Source: Pseudoduganella lutea
Lineage (GTDB): Bacteria > Pseudomonadota > Gammaproteobacteria > Burkholderiales > Burkholderiaceae_D
Reading direction: 5' to 3'
Assembly: GCF_004209755.1 (NCBI RefSeq)
Contig: NZ_CP035913.1
Span: 4,588,001-4,652,000, forward strand
DNA length: 64,000 nt
Position numbers and translations under genes: made by a program
Shown here: positions 1 through 8,144 of the stretch, in pieces
Layout of the letters: the number at the start of each line of letters is the position of its first letter
Numbering within the stretch: the first letter of the stretch is position 1
The notes under the pieces: model-generated
What the model was told of the DNA's origin: nothing
Databases searched by the model: none
The model's input: the letters and a program-made list of their open reading frames with translations, nothing else

Positions 1-162
1 TACTTCAGCTTCCGCATCAATGAAGTCATGGAGTGGAAAAATGGTATTTCTGAGTGAATCATCTTCGATAAAACCATATATCCCTTCCTCTTTTTTGGAG
101 CTGCAGGCGGAGCTAAGCAATATCAATGCTACAAAAATGAAATAAAAATTAATATTGATCAT
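1..162 (-). CDS. Partial small lipoprotein (C-terminus outside window)
   Basis: The reading frame starts at ATG 162 on the minus strand and is still open at the window edge after 54 codons. The product begins with a short hydrophobic segment ending in LLSSAC, a near-consensus lipobox, so it is probably a lipoprotein whose mature N-terminus is Cys20. A GGAGG ribosome-binding site lies about 7 nt upstream. The visible mature part is acidic and matches no family I recognise. The next gene upstream, at 282-581, is also a small exported protein on the same strand. The frame is AT-rich compared with the neighbouring LysR and SDR genes. Confidence 0.5.
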   Translation of the reverse strand, partial: MININFYFIFVALILLSSACSSKKEEGIYGFIEDDSLRNTIFPLHDFIDAEAEV

Positions 163-281
163 TATAAGCCTCCAGATCGATGAATATTTATGGTAGATAC
201 GAAAGGCAACTTACGCTCCAAACCGGTCGTTCGTCTACGTTTCGTGCATTGAAGCACTTGGAGCAAAGGATAAATTTAATT

Positions 282-581
282 TTATCGTCTCCATTGCCCA
301 GGAATCTTCTTATCGGGCCAATGTGTTTCCACCATTTCCTTATTAACGCAAAATTCAGGATCAACAAAGCGACCAGATTGCAGCCCCCGACAGTCCCAAA
401 TCAATCTACCTCTGTGCGCAAATTGGTCCCAGGCGTAGTCATAGTCGACAAGCTCCTCTACTATAGGTACTTTTTTAGCGGCAGGATCTTCGCGGGACGC
501 GACGGGTTTTGCTATGTCTTGACAGAATCCAACAGACGAGGACAGTGTTGAAAGAAGTAATATAAGAGAAGAAATTTTCAT
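282..581 (-). CDS. Small exported protein of unknown function
   Basis: About 99 residues. The frame is open further upstream, but ATG 581 is chosen because it is followed by a clear Sec-type signal peptide (MKISSLILLLSTLSSS). The mature part has two cysteines, one in WDCRG and one in PEFC, that could form a disulphide, and ends in a basic WRR tail. I recognise no domain. It lies upstream of and codirectional with the lipoprotein at the window edge, so the two may form a small envelope-protein operon. An alternative signal cleavage after the Cys near residue 20 cannot be excluded. Confidence 0.5.
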   Translation of the reverse strand: MKISSLILLLSTLSSSVGFCQDIAKPVASREDPAAKKVPIVEELVDYDYAWDQFAHRGRLIWDCRGLQSGRFVDPEFCVNKEMVETHWPDKKIPGQWRR

Positions 582-850
582 TTTTGTACTTGACCAGTTT
601 GTAAAACTATAACCGTCAATGAACTTACTCAAGGTCCGCTTGTGGCCGATTCCAGCCGGTCGAGCTAGCATACCATGTTGCCAAGCTGAAAACTTTGGAA
701 CTGCCACGACAGGCGGCTCTCGCCTCAAAGCAGACATCGACACATTTCGGCCAATCTAAGGCAACTAGTCATCGATGCCTGGCGATGAAGTATCTATGCG
801 ATCCATCAATGCCAGGACGTGATATTTATCAGAAAACAATAATAGCAAGG

Positions 851-1738
851 TCATTCGGGCCTGTTCAGCGCCTCAGCCAGGAAGTCCACCAGTGCCGCCA
901 CGCGCCGGTGCGGCAGGCCGCCGGGTTGCACGGCATACAGGTCGATCCCGTCCACCCTAAATTCGTCCAGCGCCGTTTCCAGCCTGCCCGCAGCGATGTC
1001 ATTGTGCACGTCCCACGCGTTCTTGAACGTGATGCCCAGCCCCGCCAGGGCCCATTCCCGGACTACGTCCCCATCACTGGCCTGCCGGTCGCCGGAGACC
1101 TTAACGGTGAATCGCCGCGTGCCTTCCTGGAACGACCAGGCCGCAATCGGTGCGCCGGGCCGGGCCAGCACGAGGCAATTGTGCCCGGCCAGCTCGTCCG
1201 GATGGGCAGGCTTGCCCGCCCTGGCCCAATAGGCGGGCGACGCGCAGGCCAGCCGCCCGCCGCGCAATAGCAGGCGCGCGCGCAGCCCCGAATCCGGCAA
1301 GGGCCCGGACCGCAGGGCGAGATCGATCCGCTCGTCGACCAGGTCGACCGCGATGTCGCTCAGCAGCAGCGTCATGTGGATACCGGGATGGCGCTCCTGG
1401 AAAGCATCCAGCAACGGGCGCAACCGGATGCGGCCGAAATCGTTCGTCGCCGACACGCGGATCGGTCCCGCCAACGGCCCGTCCTGCCGCAGGCTGCCCA
1501 GCGCCGCATCCCACTCGGCCACGATGCGGCGCGCATCGGCCAGCAGCGTTTCTCCTTCGAAGGTGAGTACCAGGCGCCGCGTCGAACGGACCATCAGCCG
1601 GGCACCGGTCTCCTGTTCGAGCTGGCCGACCGCCAGCGTCACGGTGGACGTGGCAATCGTGCGTTGCCGTGCCACGGCGGAAAAACTGCCGGCTTCCGCG
1701 ACATCGACAAAGAGGCGCAACGCATCGATACGGTCCAT
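851..1738 (-). CDS. LysR-family transcriptional regulator
   Basis: 295 residues, the normal length of the family. The N-terminal winged helix-turn-helix (about residues 1-60) opens with MDRIDALRLFVDVAEAGSFS, typical of the CrgA/AaeR-like branch. An effector-binding domain of the periplasmic-binding type fills the rest (about 90-290). It is divergently transcribed from the SDR and nitroreductase genes across about 100 bp, the usual layout for a LysR protein that controls its neighbours. The inducer is unknown. Base composition is host-like. Confidence 0.9.
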   Translation of the reverse strand: MDRIDALRLFVDVAEAGSFSAVARQRTIATSTVTLAVGQLEQETGARLMVRSTRRLVLTFEGETLLADARRIVAEWDAALGSLRQDGPLAGPIRVSATNDFGRIRLRPLLDAFQERHPGIHMTLLLSDIAVDLVDERIDLALRSGPLPDSGLRARLLLRGGRLACASPAYWARAGKPAHPDELAGHNCLVLARPGAPIAAWSFQEGTRRFTVKVSGDRQASDGDVVREWALAGLGITFKNAWDVHNDIAAGRLETALDEFRVDGIDLYAVQPGGLPHRRVAALVDFLAEALNRPE

Positions 1739-1840
1739 CTTTCGATTTCCTCGAAAAGCGATTTGTAAACAGCCCCGATTATCGCGCTGGCAGTCCGTAA
1801 ATATACTCGTGACAGTTCATTCACTTCAGGAGGATTTCCC

Positions 1841-2629
1841 ATGCAGATCAATTTCGCAGGGCGCACCGTGCTGGTCACCGGTTCCACCGCGGGCATCGGC
1901 TTCGCCACCGCCCGCGCCTTTCTCGCGGCGGGAGCGCGCGTGATCGTCAACGGGCGCAGCCAGCAAGGTGTCGATGACGCGGTCGCGCGGCTGGGCGGGC
2001 CGCAGGCATCCGTGTCCGGCTTTGCCGGCGACCTCGCCACGGCATCCGGCTGCGCGCAACTGACGGCCGCTTATCCGGACGTCGACATCCTCGTCAACAA
2101 CCTGGGGATCTTCGGCCCGCAGGATTTCTTCGACACGCCCGACAGCGAATGGGACCGCTTCTTCCAGACGAACGTGATGTCCGGCGTGCGCCTGGCGAAG
2201 GCCTACGCGCAAGGGATGGTTGCCCGCGGCTGGGGGCGCATCGTGTTCATTTCGTCAGAATCGGCGCTGAACATCCCGGCCGACATGATCCATTACGGCT
2301 TTACCAAGACGGCGCAGCTGGCCGTATCGCGGGGTCTGGCCAAGCGGCTGGCCGGCACGGGCGTGACCGTCAACGCCGTGCTGCCCGGCCCCACGCTGTC
2401 GGACGGCGTGGCGGGCATGCTGCAGGCCGACGTGCAGCGCACCGGCGACAGTCTCGAGAAAGTCGCGGCGGACTTCGTGGCGCAGCACCGCGGTTCGTCG
2501 ATCCTGCGCCGTGCCGCCACGGTCGATGAAGTGGCCAGCATGGTGCTGTATGCCAGCTCCGCGCAGGCATCGGCCACCACGGGCGCCGCGCTGCGGGTCG
2601 ACGGTGGCGTCGTCGATTATCTCGTTTGA
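1841..2629 (+). CDS. Short-chain dehydrogenase/reductase (SDR)
   Basis: 262 residues, a classical SDR. The NAD(P)-binding motif TGSTAGIG is at residues 13-20, NNLG at 86-89, the catalytic Ser in ISSES near 139, and the YxxxK pair at Tyr152 and Lys156. The start is supported by an AGGAGG site 8 nt upstream. The likely activity is NAD(P)H-dependent reduction or oxidation of a carbonyl/alcohol; the substrate is not apparent. It is followed after about 30 bp by a nitroreductase-family gene and is divergent from a LysR regulator, so the three probably form one inducible redox unit. Confidence 0.9.
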   Translation: MQINFAGRTVLVTGSTAGIGFATARAFLAAGARVIVNGRSQQGVDDAVARLGGPQASVSGFAGDLATASGCAQLTAAYPDVDILVNNLGIFGPQDFFDTPDSEWDRFFQTNVMSGVRLAKAYAQGMVARGWGRIVFISSESALNIPADMIHYGFTKTAQLAVSRGLAKRLAGTGVTVNAVLPGPTLSDGVAGMLQADVQRTGDSLEKVAADFVAQHRGSSILRRAATVDEVASMVLYASSAQASATTGAALRVDGGVVDYLV

Positions 2630-2658
2630 ATACCTCCAACACTTTCGGAAAGCGCACC

Positions 2659-3276
2659 ATGACCCACCCAGTACTCCAGGCGATCACCGAGCGCCGCACA
2701 ACGAACCTGTTCGATCCTGCGCGCGATATCGCCGTGACGCAGATCGGCGAACTGGTGCACCTTGCCACCAGGGCGCCCACTTCCTTCAACCTGCAGAACT
2801 GGCGCTTCATTGCCGTTCATGAACGCGCCTCCAAGGTGCGGCTGCGCAAGCTGGCATGGGACCAGGCCAAGGTCGTCGACGCAGCCGTGACATTCATCGT
2901 TTGCGGCCAACTGGCCGACGAACGTACGCTGCCGCTACGCCTGCAGCCGGTGGTCGATGCCGGTATCATGCCTGCCGAGATGGTGCCCGGCTGGGAAGGT
3001 GCCGCCCGGAGCCTCTACAACGGCCAACCCCAGCGTCAGCGCGACGAGGCGATCCGCTCGGCGACGCTGGGCGCCGCCACATTGATGCACGCGGCCCAAG
3101 CGATGGGCCTCGGTTCCGCGCCGATGATCGGCTTCGACGCGGGTGCTGTTGCCAGCGAATTCAATCTTGCGGTTTACGAGATCCCAGTAATGCTGGTCGC
3201 TGTCGGTTACGCGTTGCCGGAAAACTGGCCGCAGAAGCCACGTCGGCCGCTGGACGAGGTGCTTGAACTGGCTTGA
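2659..3276 (+). CDS. Nitroreductase-family FMN oxidoreductase
   Basis: 205 residues from ATG 2659 (MTHPVLQAITERRT), preferred over an upstream TTG that overlaps the SDR stop because a GGAAAG site precedes the ATG. The sequence shows the family's FMN-binding ITERRTTNLFD start, the APTSFNLQNWRF segment (about 40-52), and the GLGSAPMIGFD segment near residue 150 that closes the flavin site. The likely role is NAD(P)H-dependent reduction of quinones or nitro compounds in the cytoplasm. It follows the SDR directly and probably shares its transcript. Confidence 0.87.
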   Translation: MTHPVLQAITERRTTNLFDPARDIAVTQIGELVHLATRAPTSFNLQNWRFIAVHERASKVRLRKLAWDQAKVVDAAVTFIVCGQLADERTLPLRLQPVVDAGIMPAEMVPGWEGAARSLYNGQPQRQRDEAIRSATLGAATLMHAAQAMGLGSAPMIGFDAGAVASEFNLAVYEIPVMLVAVGYALPENWPQKPRRPLDEVLELA

Positions 3277-3575
3277 GATGCGGTAATGCCCTGGAACGCC
3301 TACTTTGCTTTCGGCTTCGTATAGGTCTTCCAGCTATCGAGCACCGGCAACGCCCTTCGAAATCGAACAGCGTTGCATTCGACACCACGTTGGCGCCGGA
3401 CGTACCGTTCTCCTACACGGCCCAGCCGACGCCCGGCGTTTCGATCATCAGCGGAGCACAGCACGCCGATCACGTGCGGGGCGCCGTTATTTCCGCTAGC
3501 AGCTCGTCCATAGGCTAAAGTTTTGCAGCTTCGCGCATGGTGAAATTTTGGTAGGTGCTAACGAATTTTGTGTGT
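3277..3575 (+). other. Intergenic stretch before the IS element, no supported gene
   Basis: About 300 bp between the nitroreductase and the IS1182-type element. Short open frames occur on both strands, but none has a good ribosome-binding site or a recognisable product. Composition falls towards AT-rich near 3520-3575. It marks the transition from host-like DNA to the island and may contain eroded sequence. Confidence 0.4.
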
Positions 3576-5281
3576 CCGCTTCTGGCCCAGGCTGTGTAAA
3601 AACGCCGGACGTGTAAACGAAACCAGTTCGGTAAACGTTGGGTGAGTATCTCATCAACCGGGGTGCAAGATGAAGCGCTTCATCGAAGGCGAAGACCGAG
3701 GACAGGGGACATTGCTGCCTGAGCTACTGGACGACTACGTGGCCGAGAACAATCCGGTTCGCGTGGTCGATGTATTTGTAGAAGAACTCGACTTGGGAAA
3801 ACTCGGCTTCGGGCGTGTGCAGCCGGCCAGGACGGGACGGCCGTCTTACCATCCAGCAGTACTGCTCAAGCTCTACATCTACGACTACCTCAACCGCATT
3901 CAGTCGAGCCGGCGGCTTGAGCGTGAAGCGCAGCGTAATGTGGAACTAATGTGGCTGACGGGGCGGCTGACGCCGGACTTCAAAACGATTGCCAACTTCC
4001 GAAAGGACAACGGCAAGGCGATTCGCAATGTCTGCCGGCAGTTCATCGTACTGTGCCAACAACTGGACCTGTTCGCCGATGCAATGGTCGCAATTGACGG
4101 CAGCAAGTTCAAGGCAGTCAACAGCAGTGATCGCAATTTCACGCAGGCCAAGCTCAAGCGCAGGATGGAAGAGATCGAGGCCAACATCGGTCGCTACCTG
4201 GCAGACCTGGACACGGCTGACAGGCAGGAACCGGCGACGAAACAAGCGCGCAGCACCCGGCTGAACGACAAGATTGCGGCGATGAAGTCGCAGATGGCTG
4301 TCCTCAAGGAAATCGAAGCGAAGCTGGAAGCGACTGGCGAAACGCAGATCTCGCTGACCGATCCGGATGCCCGTTCAATGATGACGCGAGGCTCGGGCAT
4401 CGTCGGGTACAACGTCCAGACCGCGGTCGACGCCAAGCACCACCTGATCGTCGAGCACGAGGTAACCAATATCGGCAGCGACCGCGATCAACTGTCAGGG
4501 ATGGCCAAGAAGGCCCGCACTGCAATCGGGACCACCACGCTAACTGCGATCGCTGATCGCGGCTACTTCAAAGGCGAGGAAGTCCTGGCATGCAGCCAAG
4601 CCGGCATCACTGCAGTAGTGCCAGCGACAAAGACGTCCAATGCCAAGGCCGACGGGCGATTCGACAAAGCCGATTTCGTCTACGATCGGGAAATGAACGA
4701 GTACCGCTGCCCGGCTGGTCAATCCCTGATCTGGCGATTTTCCGGCGTTGAAAAGGGCATGACGCTTCATCGCTACTGGAGCTCGAACTGTAAGGGTTGC
4801 CCGCTCAAGGATAAGTGCACGCCGAGCCAGGAGCGCCGGGTGACGCGCTGGGAACACCAGGACGTGCTTGACGACATGCAGGAGCGTCTTGAACAAAATC
4901 CGGACGCCATGCGAATCCGGCGTTGCTCGGTCGAGCATCCCTTCGGGACGATCAAGTCCTGGATGGGCGCCACGCATTTCCTGACAAAAGGCCTCGAGCG
5001 TGTGAAGGCCGAGATGAGCCTGCACGTGCTCGCCTATAACCTGAAGCGCTTGATGACGTTACTTGGTGTCGATGGCATGATCGAAGCAGTCAGGGCATAT
5101 GCCCTTTTACGGGCATTACAACGTGCGTTTGCAGCGGTTACCCTACTGGTCCAGTCGCCGAACTCGAAAGATGCGAACAGCGCACGTAGCGCCCCTTCAA
5201 ACCGCAGAAATGCAGCGGCCGGATGCAGACTGATCACATCTATCCATTTCTGAGTTTTTACACAGCCTGGGCCGAAAGCGG
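3576..5281 (+). mobile_element. IS1182-type insertion sequence, apparently complete
   Basis: About 1.7 kb, bounded by inverted repeats. A perfect 20-bp pair, GGCCCAGGCTGTGTAAAAAC at 3584-3603 and its reverse complement at 5254-5273, extends outward to about 28 bp with two mismatches (3576 and 5281). The element encodes one transposase that fills nearly all of it. I could not identify an unambiguous target-site duplication at the outer ends, so the exact edges may be off by a few bases. It sits at the left edge of the accessory island, next to fragments of other IS elements. Confidence 0.82.
3670..5253 (+). CDS. IS1182-type DDE transposase
   Basis: 527 residues with the IS1182/IS5-superfamily layout. 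The N-terminal part (YHPAVLLKLYIYDYLNRIQSS, then NVELMWLTGRLTPDFKTIANFRK) is the conserved DNA-binding region. The DDE catalytic domain shows Asp in VAIDGSKFKAVNS (about 142) and Asp in IADRGYFKGEEV. A cysteine-rich stretch (CPAGQ, CKGCPLKDKC) typical of the family precedes the last catalytic region. Full length, with no visible frameshift. The stop falls just inside the right inverted repeat. Confidence 0.9.
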   Translation: MKRFIEGEDRGQGTLLPELLDDYVAENNPVRVVDVFVEELDLGKLGFGRVQPARTGRPSYHPAVLLKLYIYDYLNRIQSSRRLEREAQRNVELMWLTGRLTPDFKTIANFRKDNGKAIRNVCRQFIVLCQQLDLFADAMVAIDGSKFKAVNSSDRNFTQAKLKRRMEEIEANIGRYLADLDTADRQEPATKQARSTRLNDKIAAMKSQMAVLKEIEAKLEATGETQISLTDPDARSMMTRGSGIVGYNVQTAVDAKHHLIVEHEVTNIGSDRDQLSGMAKKARTAIGTTTLTAIADRGYFKGEEVLACSQAGITAVVPATKTSNAKADGRFDKADFVYDREMNEYRCPAGQSLIWRFSGVEKGMTLHRYWSSNCKGCPLKDKCTPSQERRVTRWEHQDVLDDMQERLEQNPDAMRIRRCSVEHPFGTIKSWMGATHFLTKGLERVKAEMSLHVLAYNLKRLMTLLGVDGMIEAVRAYALLRALQRAFAAVTLLVQSPNSKDANSARSAPSNRRNAAAGCRLITSIHF

Positions 5282-5411
5282 CCAGTCGCAGGCTCACTGT
5301 ACATGAGCCTGCCTGCTGCCGCTACCATGAAGATGGCGGCAGGCAGGGGCCGCTCCGACCAACTTCATTCGCGCTAGTCAACCGTGCCGCACGTAAGCAG
5401 CAAGCGAACCC

Positions 5412-5714
5412 ATGTTAGACGACCTAGAGCGCTGGCTGCATGCCACGCTCGCCAGGCTGTCGCGTAAATCCGATACGGCAACGGCAATCCTGTACGCCGT
5501 CGAGCTGTGGCCAGCCCTGACTCGCTATGCCGACGATGGCCGCATTGAGATCGACAACTCGGCCGCCGAACGGGCGCTGCGCGGCATCGCCCTAGGCCGA
5601 CAAAACTACCTGTTTGCCGGTGCTGACAGCGGTGGCGAACGCGCTGCCGCCATGTATGGGCTGATCGGAATGGCCAAGCTGAACGGCATCGACCCCGAAA
5701 ACTGCCTGACATGA
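5412..5714 (+). pseudogene. IS66-type transposase (TnpC) C-terminal fragment
   Basis: About 100 codons that correspond to the C-terminal end of an IS66-family TnpC. The phrases LARLSRKSDTATAILYA, DDGRIEIDNSAAERALR and GALYGADSGGERAAA-like GADSGGERAAAMYGLIG are characteristic. Roughly the first 400 residues are missing. Just upstream, in another frame, RAAR-K-QQA resembles the preceding part of the same protein, so the remnant is both truncated and frameshifted. The remnant abuts the IS1182-type element on its left. Not expected to be functional. Confidence 0.8.
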
Positions 5715-5812
5715 GGCTGGTCTATGTTGCCGACCGTGAGGTCGACATGCTCTCGCTTACCCAGTTCTCACATCTATTGCGTAAAAAGCGTGAGCACTTT
5801 AGCAAGTCCTAG
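5711..5812 (+). pseudogene. Probable IS4-type transposase fragment
   Basis: A 33-codon frame beginning MRLVYVADREVDML, which resembles the VYVADREADM signature around the second catalytic Asp of IS4-family (Tn5-like) transposases. The likeness stops after about 16 codons, where the sequence becomes unrelated. It joins the end of the IS66 fragment directly, so this is a junction between two decayed elements. The assignment rests on one short motif and should be treated as tentative. Confidence 0.45.
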
Positions 5813-5954
5813 GAGACCTATAGAGCCTTTTAGTAGAGTGCCGGATGTTACCAAAGAGCAGAAGCGAAAACAGGAACGCATCGTGCTAGAAGGTAAACAC
5901 AATAAATCTAACCGCACGGAAACATGTTCTTCTTGGGTTTGTAGCGCTAATCGC

Positions 5955-5980
5955 ATATACTGTATAAAAACACAGTATAT
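5955..5980 (+). promoter_or_regulatory. LexA (SOS) box upstream of the island imuA
   Basis: CTGT-N8-ACAG at 5960-5975 lies inside longer perfect arms, ATATACTGT and ACAGTATAT (5955-5980). This matches the gammaproteobacterial/betaproteobacterial LexA consensus. It ends 12 bp before the imuA start codon, so LexA bound here should block transcription of the whole imuA-imuB-dnaE2 operon until DNA damage. Confidence 0.88.
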
Positions 5981-5992
5981 TTTGATAACACT

Positions 5993-6742
5993 ATGTGCGC
6001 GGCTTCCGTTCCCTCTCTTCAGCCTTTTCAAGCCTCTGGTATTGCTCCTGCAGCACTACCGAATGTCTGGCGTGCTAGCGAATTAGCAAGGTCACGCCTG
6101 CCTAGCATAGCAACGGGACATACAGACCTCGATCGGGAATTACCTGATAGTGGCTGGCCACGCTCGGTATTGACAGAGCTCCTGCTGCTCCAACATGGTA
6201 TCGGCGAGCTCCAACTGTTGAAGTCCGCACTTGCCTCTCTTTCTCGCCATCAGCGCATCGCCTTAGTTCAGCCGCCTTACATCCCACATGCGATGGCGGC
6301 GATAGCTTGGGGGCTGGACCCGTCGCGCCTAATTTGGATTCAGCCAGAAAATACTGCTGACGCGTTATGGTGTACTGAGCAACTGTTAAAAAGTAATGGC
6401 TGCGGTGCCGTGCTGCTGTGGCAGCGCGACGTCCGTAATGAACATCTGCGCCGGCTGCACTTGGCCGCGCAGTGCAGCGAGACATGGTTCTGGCTGCTGC
6501 GGCCACTGGCCAGCGCGATGGAACCTTCCCCGGCACCACTACGCCTCGCGCTGCGTCCGGCACAGGGGGGGACGTTGATTGAAATCGTAAAACGCCGTGG
6601 GCCTGCAGCCGACGATCAAATTTTTATCCCGCTGCCTGACATGCCGAGCCGCCGCTACTCTGTCGAGACCGATCATGCACTTATTATTCAGCCTGCACCT
6701 ACCGCAGTTGCCCTTACAAGCGCTGCGCCCGTCCTGGTCTGA
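5993..6742 (+). CDS. imuA: ImuA, SOS mutagenesis accessory protein (island copy)
   Basis: 249 residues. ImuA is a RecA/SulA-like protein that works with ImuB and DnaE2 in SOS-induced translesion synthesis. Family landmarks seen here are the LPSIATGHTDLDRELPDSGWP region (about 37-57), LLLLQHGIGELQLL, the VQPPYIPHAMAA and RLIWIQPEN segments, and the C-terminal RRGPAADDQIFIPL. It is the first gene of a LexA-controlled operon and its 3' end overlaps imuB by 68 nt. Composition is lower in GC than the truncated homologue at 24.9 kb, which suggests acquisition rather than recent duplication. Confidence 0.87.
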   Translation: MCAASVPSLQPFQASGIAPAALPNVWRASELARSRLPSIATGHTDLDRELPDSGWPRSVLTELLLLQHGIGELQLLKSALASLSRHQRIALVQPPYIPHAMAAIAWGLDPSRLIWIQPENTADALWCTEQLLKSNGCGAVLLWQRDVRNEHLRRLHLAAQCSETWFWLLRPLASAMEPSPAPLRLALRPAQGGTLIEIVKRRGPAADDQIFIPLPDMPSRRYSVETDHALIIQPAPTAVALTSAAPVLV

Positions 6743-8144
6743 GCCAGGATTGCACGTGGTGCTTGATCGCGAGTGTGTGCTGGTCGCAGCACCAAATGCT
6801 ATTGCGCAGGGTGTCCAACCTGGCATGCGAAGCGGCGGTGTGACTGCCGTCGTGCCGGATGCCATCCTGCTTGATCGCAACGAGCAGCGTGAACGTGAAG
6901 TCCTCGACGCCGCAGTGTTAGCCTTATATCGCTTCACGCCGGACATCTCATTAGAACCCGATTTTGGCTTGCTGCTCGACGTCGGCCCGAGCCTGAAACT
7001 GTTCAACGGTGTGCGGTCACTGTCGCGTCACGTGGTCCAGGCGCTCGCACGGCTGGGCCTAACCGTGCAACTTGGCGTTGCACCCACGGCTACAGGCGCT
7101 TGGCTGCTGGCCCGCCGCAGCCGCAGCAAACACTGCATTCATCGCACGCGATTGCTCCAGCACCGCTCGCTGGCACATGAGTTGGATCGCTTGTCATGCG
7201 CACTGCTGCCAGCGGCGCAGCCGCATGTGGAATGGCTGTCGGGAGTTGGCGCGCGGGATCTGGGGGCACTGCGACGCCTACCGCGCGCGGGCCTGATCCG
7301 CCGCACCAGCACGCAGCTCGCCAATGCATTGGATCGGGCATACGGCGACGTGCCGGAAATGCATCGCTGGCTTAATGTGCCGGATACGTTTAGTGCGACG
7401 ATAGAGACGTTCGAACGGATAGAACATGCGGAAGCACTGCTGGACGGCGCGTCGCGCCTTCTGCTGCAATTGACTGGCTGGCTGACAGTCCGACAGTTGG
7501 CTGTCTCCACGTTCACATTGCAGATGCTGCACGAACGCGGTCGCTCCGCGATACTCCCGACCCCACTCGCAATCGCCCTGGCCGAACCAGCTTGGGAGGA
7601 GGGGCATTTGTTGCGTCTGTTGAAGGAACGCCTGGCCAAGATCGAGTTGACGGCACCAGTCATTGGCCTGAGATTGGAAGCAACCCAGTTACAGCCTATG
7701 GTATCGGCAAACCTGTCCTTGTTTCCCGAGCCGGGCGGTAGTCAAGCCGACATGCTGCAGTTGATGGAGTTGCTGACAGCCCGCTTGGGTCCTGAGCGGG
7801 TTCTGGCACCGACCCCCAAGGCTGATTATCGCCCGGAGGTATGCAACCGCTGGACGCCAGCTACGTTGAAACCACCAGCATTACTTGCGACTGACGATCC
7901 GCCAGCGCGTCCGTTCTGGTTATTCAAGCAGCCGATCAAGCTGTTGATGCGCAATGAACGGCCTTTTTATGGCAGCCCGCTAACATTGATCCGTGGTCCA
8001 GAACGCATCGAGGGTGGCTGGTGGGACGACGGTACCGCTGCCCGTGATTATTATGTTGCGCAAGGTAGCGACGCTGCCTGTTTCTGGATCTACCAAGAGC
8101 GTACTGGCGACATGCAGTGGTACCTGCAAGGTCTGTTCGCTTGA
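6675..8144 (+). CDS. imuB: ImuB, Y-family polymerase-like protein (island copy)
   Basis: 489 residues from ATG 6675 (MHLLFSLHLPQLPLQALRPSW), the start that aligns with the second copy at 25376 and overlaps imuA. ImuB resembles DinB/UmuC polymerases but in this family lacks the catalytic acidic residues and acts as the hub linking ImuA and DnaE2 to the beta clamp. Visible parts are the polymerase-like fold with the ALARLGLTVQLGVAPTATGAWLLAR segment, the WLSGVGARDLGALRRLPRAG helix-hairpin-helix region, and NLSLFPEPGG, a plausible clamp-binding LSLF motif. Its stop codon overlaps the TTG proposed for dnaE2. Confidence 0.88.
   Translation: MHLLFSLHLPQLPLQALRPSWSEPGLHVVLDRECVLVAAPNAIAQGVQPGMRSGGVTAVVPDAILLDRNEQREREVLDAAVLALYRFTPDISLEPDFGLLLDVGPSLKLFNGVRSLSRHVVQALARLGLTVQLGVAPTATGAWLLARRSRSKHCIHRTRLLQHRSLAHELDRLSCALLPAAQPHVEWLSGVGARDLGALRRLPRAGLIRRTSTQLANALDRAYGDVPEMHRWLNVPDTFSATIETFERIEHAEALLDGASRLLLQLTGWLTVRQLAVSTFTLQMLHERGRSAILPTPLAIALAEPAWEEGHLLRLLKERLAKIELTAPVIGLRLEATQLQPMVSANLSLFPEPGGSQADMLQLMELLTARLGPERVLAPTPKADYRPEVCNRWTPATLKPPALLATDDPPARPFWLFKQPIKLLMRNERPFYGSPLTLIRGPERIEGGWWDDGTAARDYYVAQGSDAACFWIYQERTGDMQWYLQGLFA

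Noticed and set aside
3273..3518. Open frame after the nitroreductase gene
   Set aside because: No ribosome-binding site or recognisable product, and it overlaps other weak frames.
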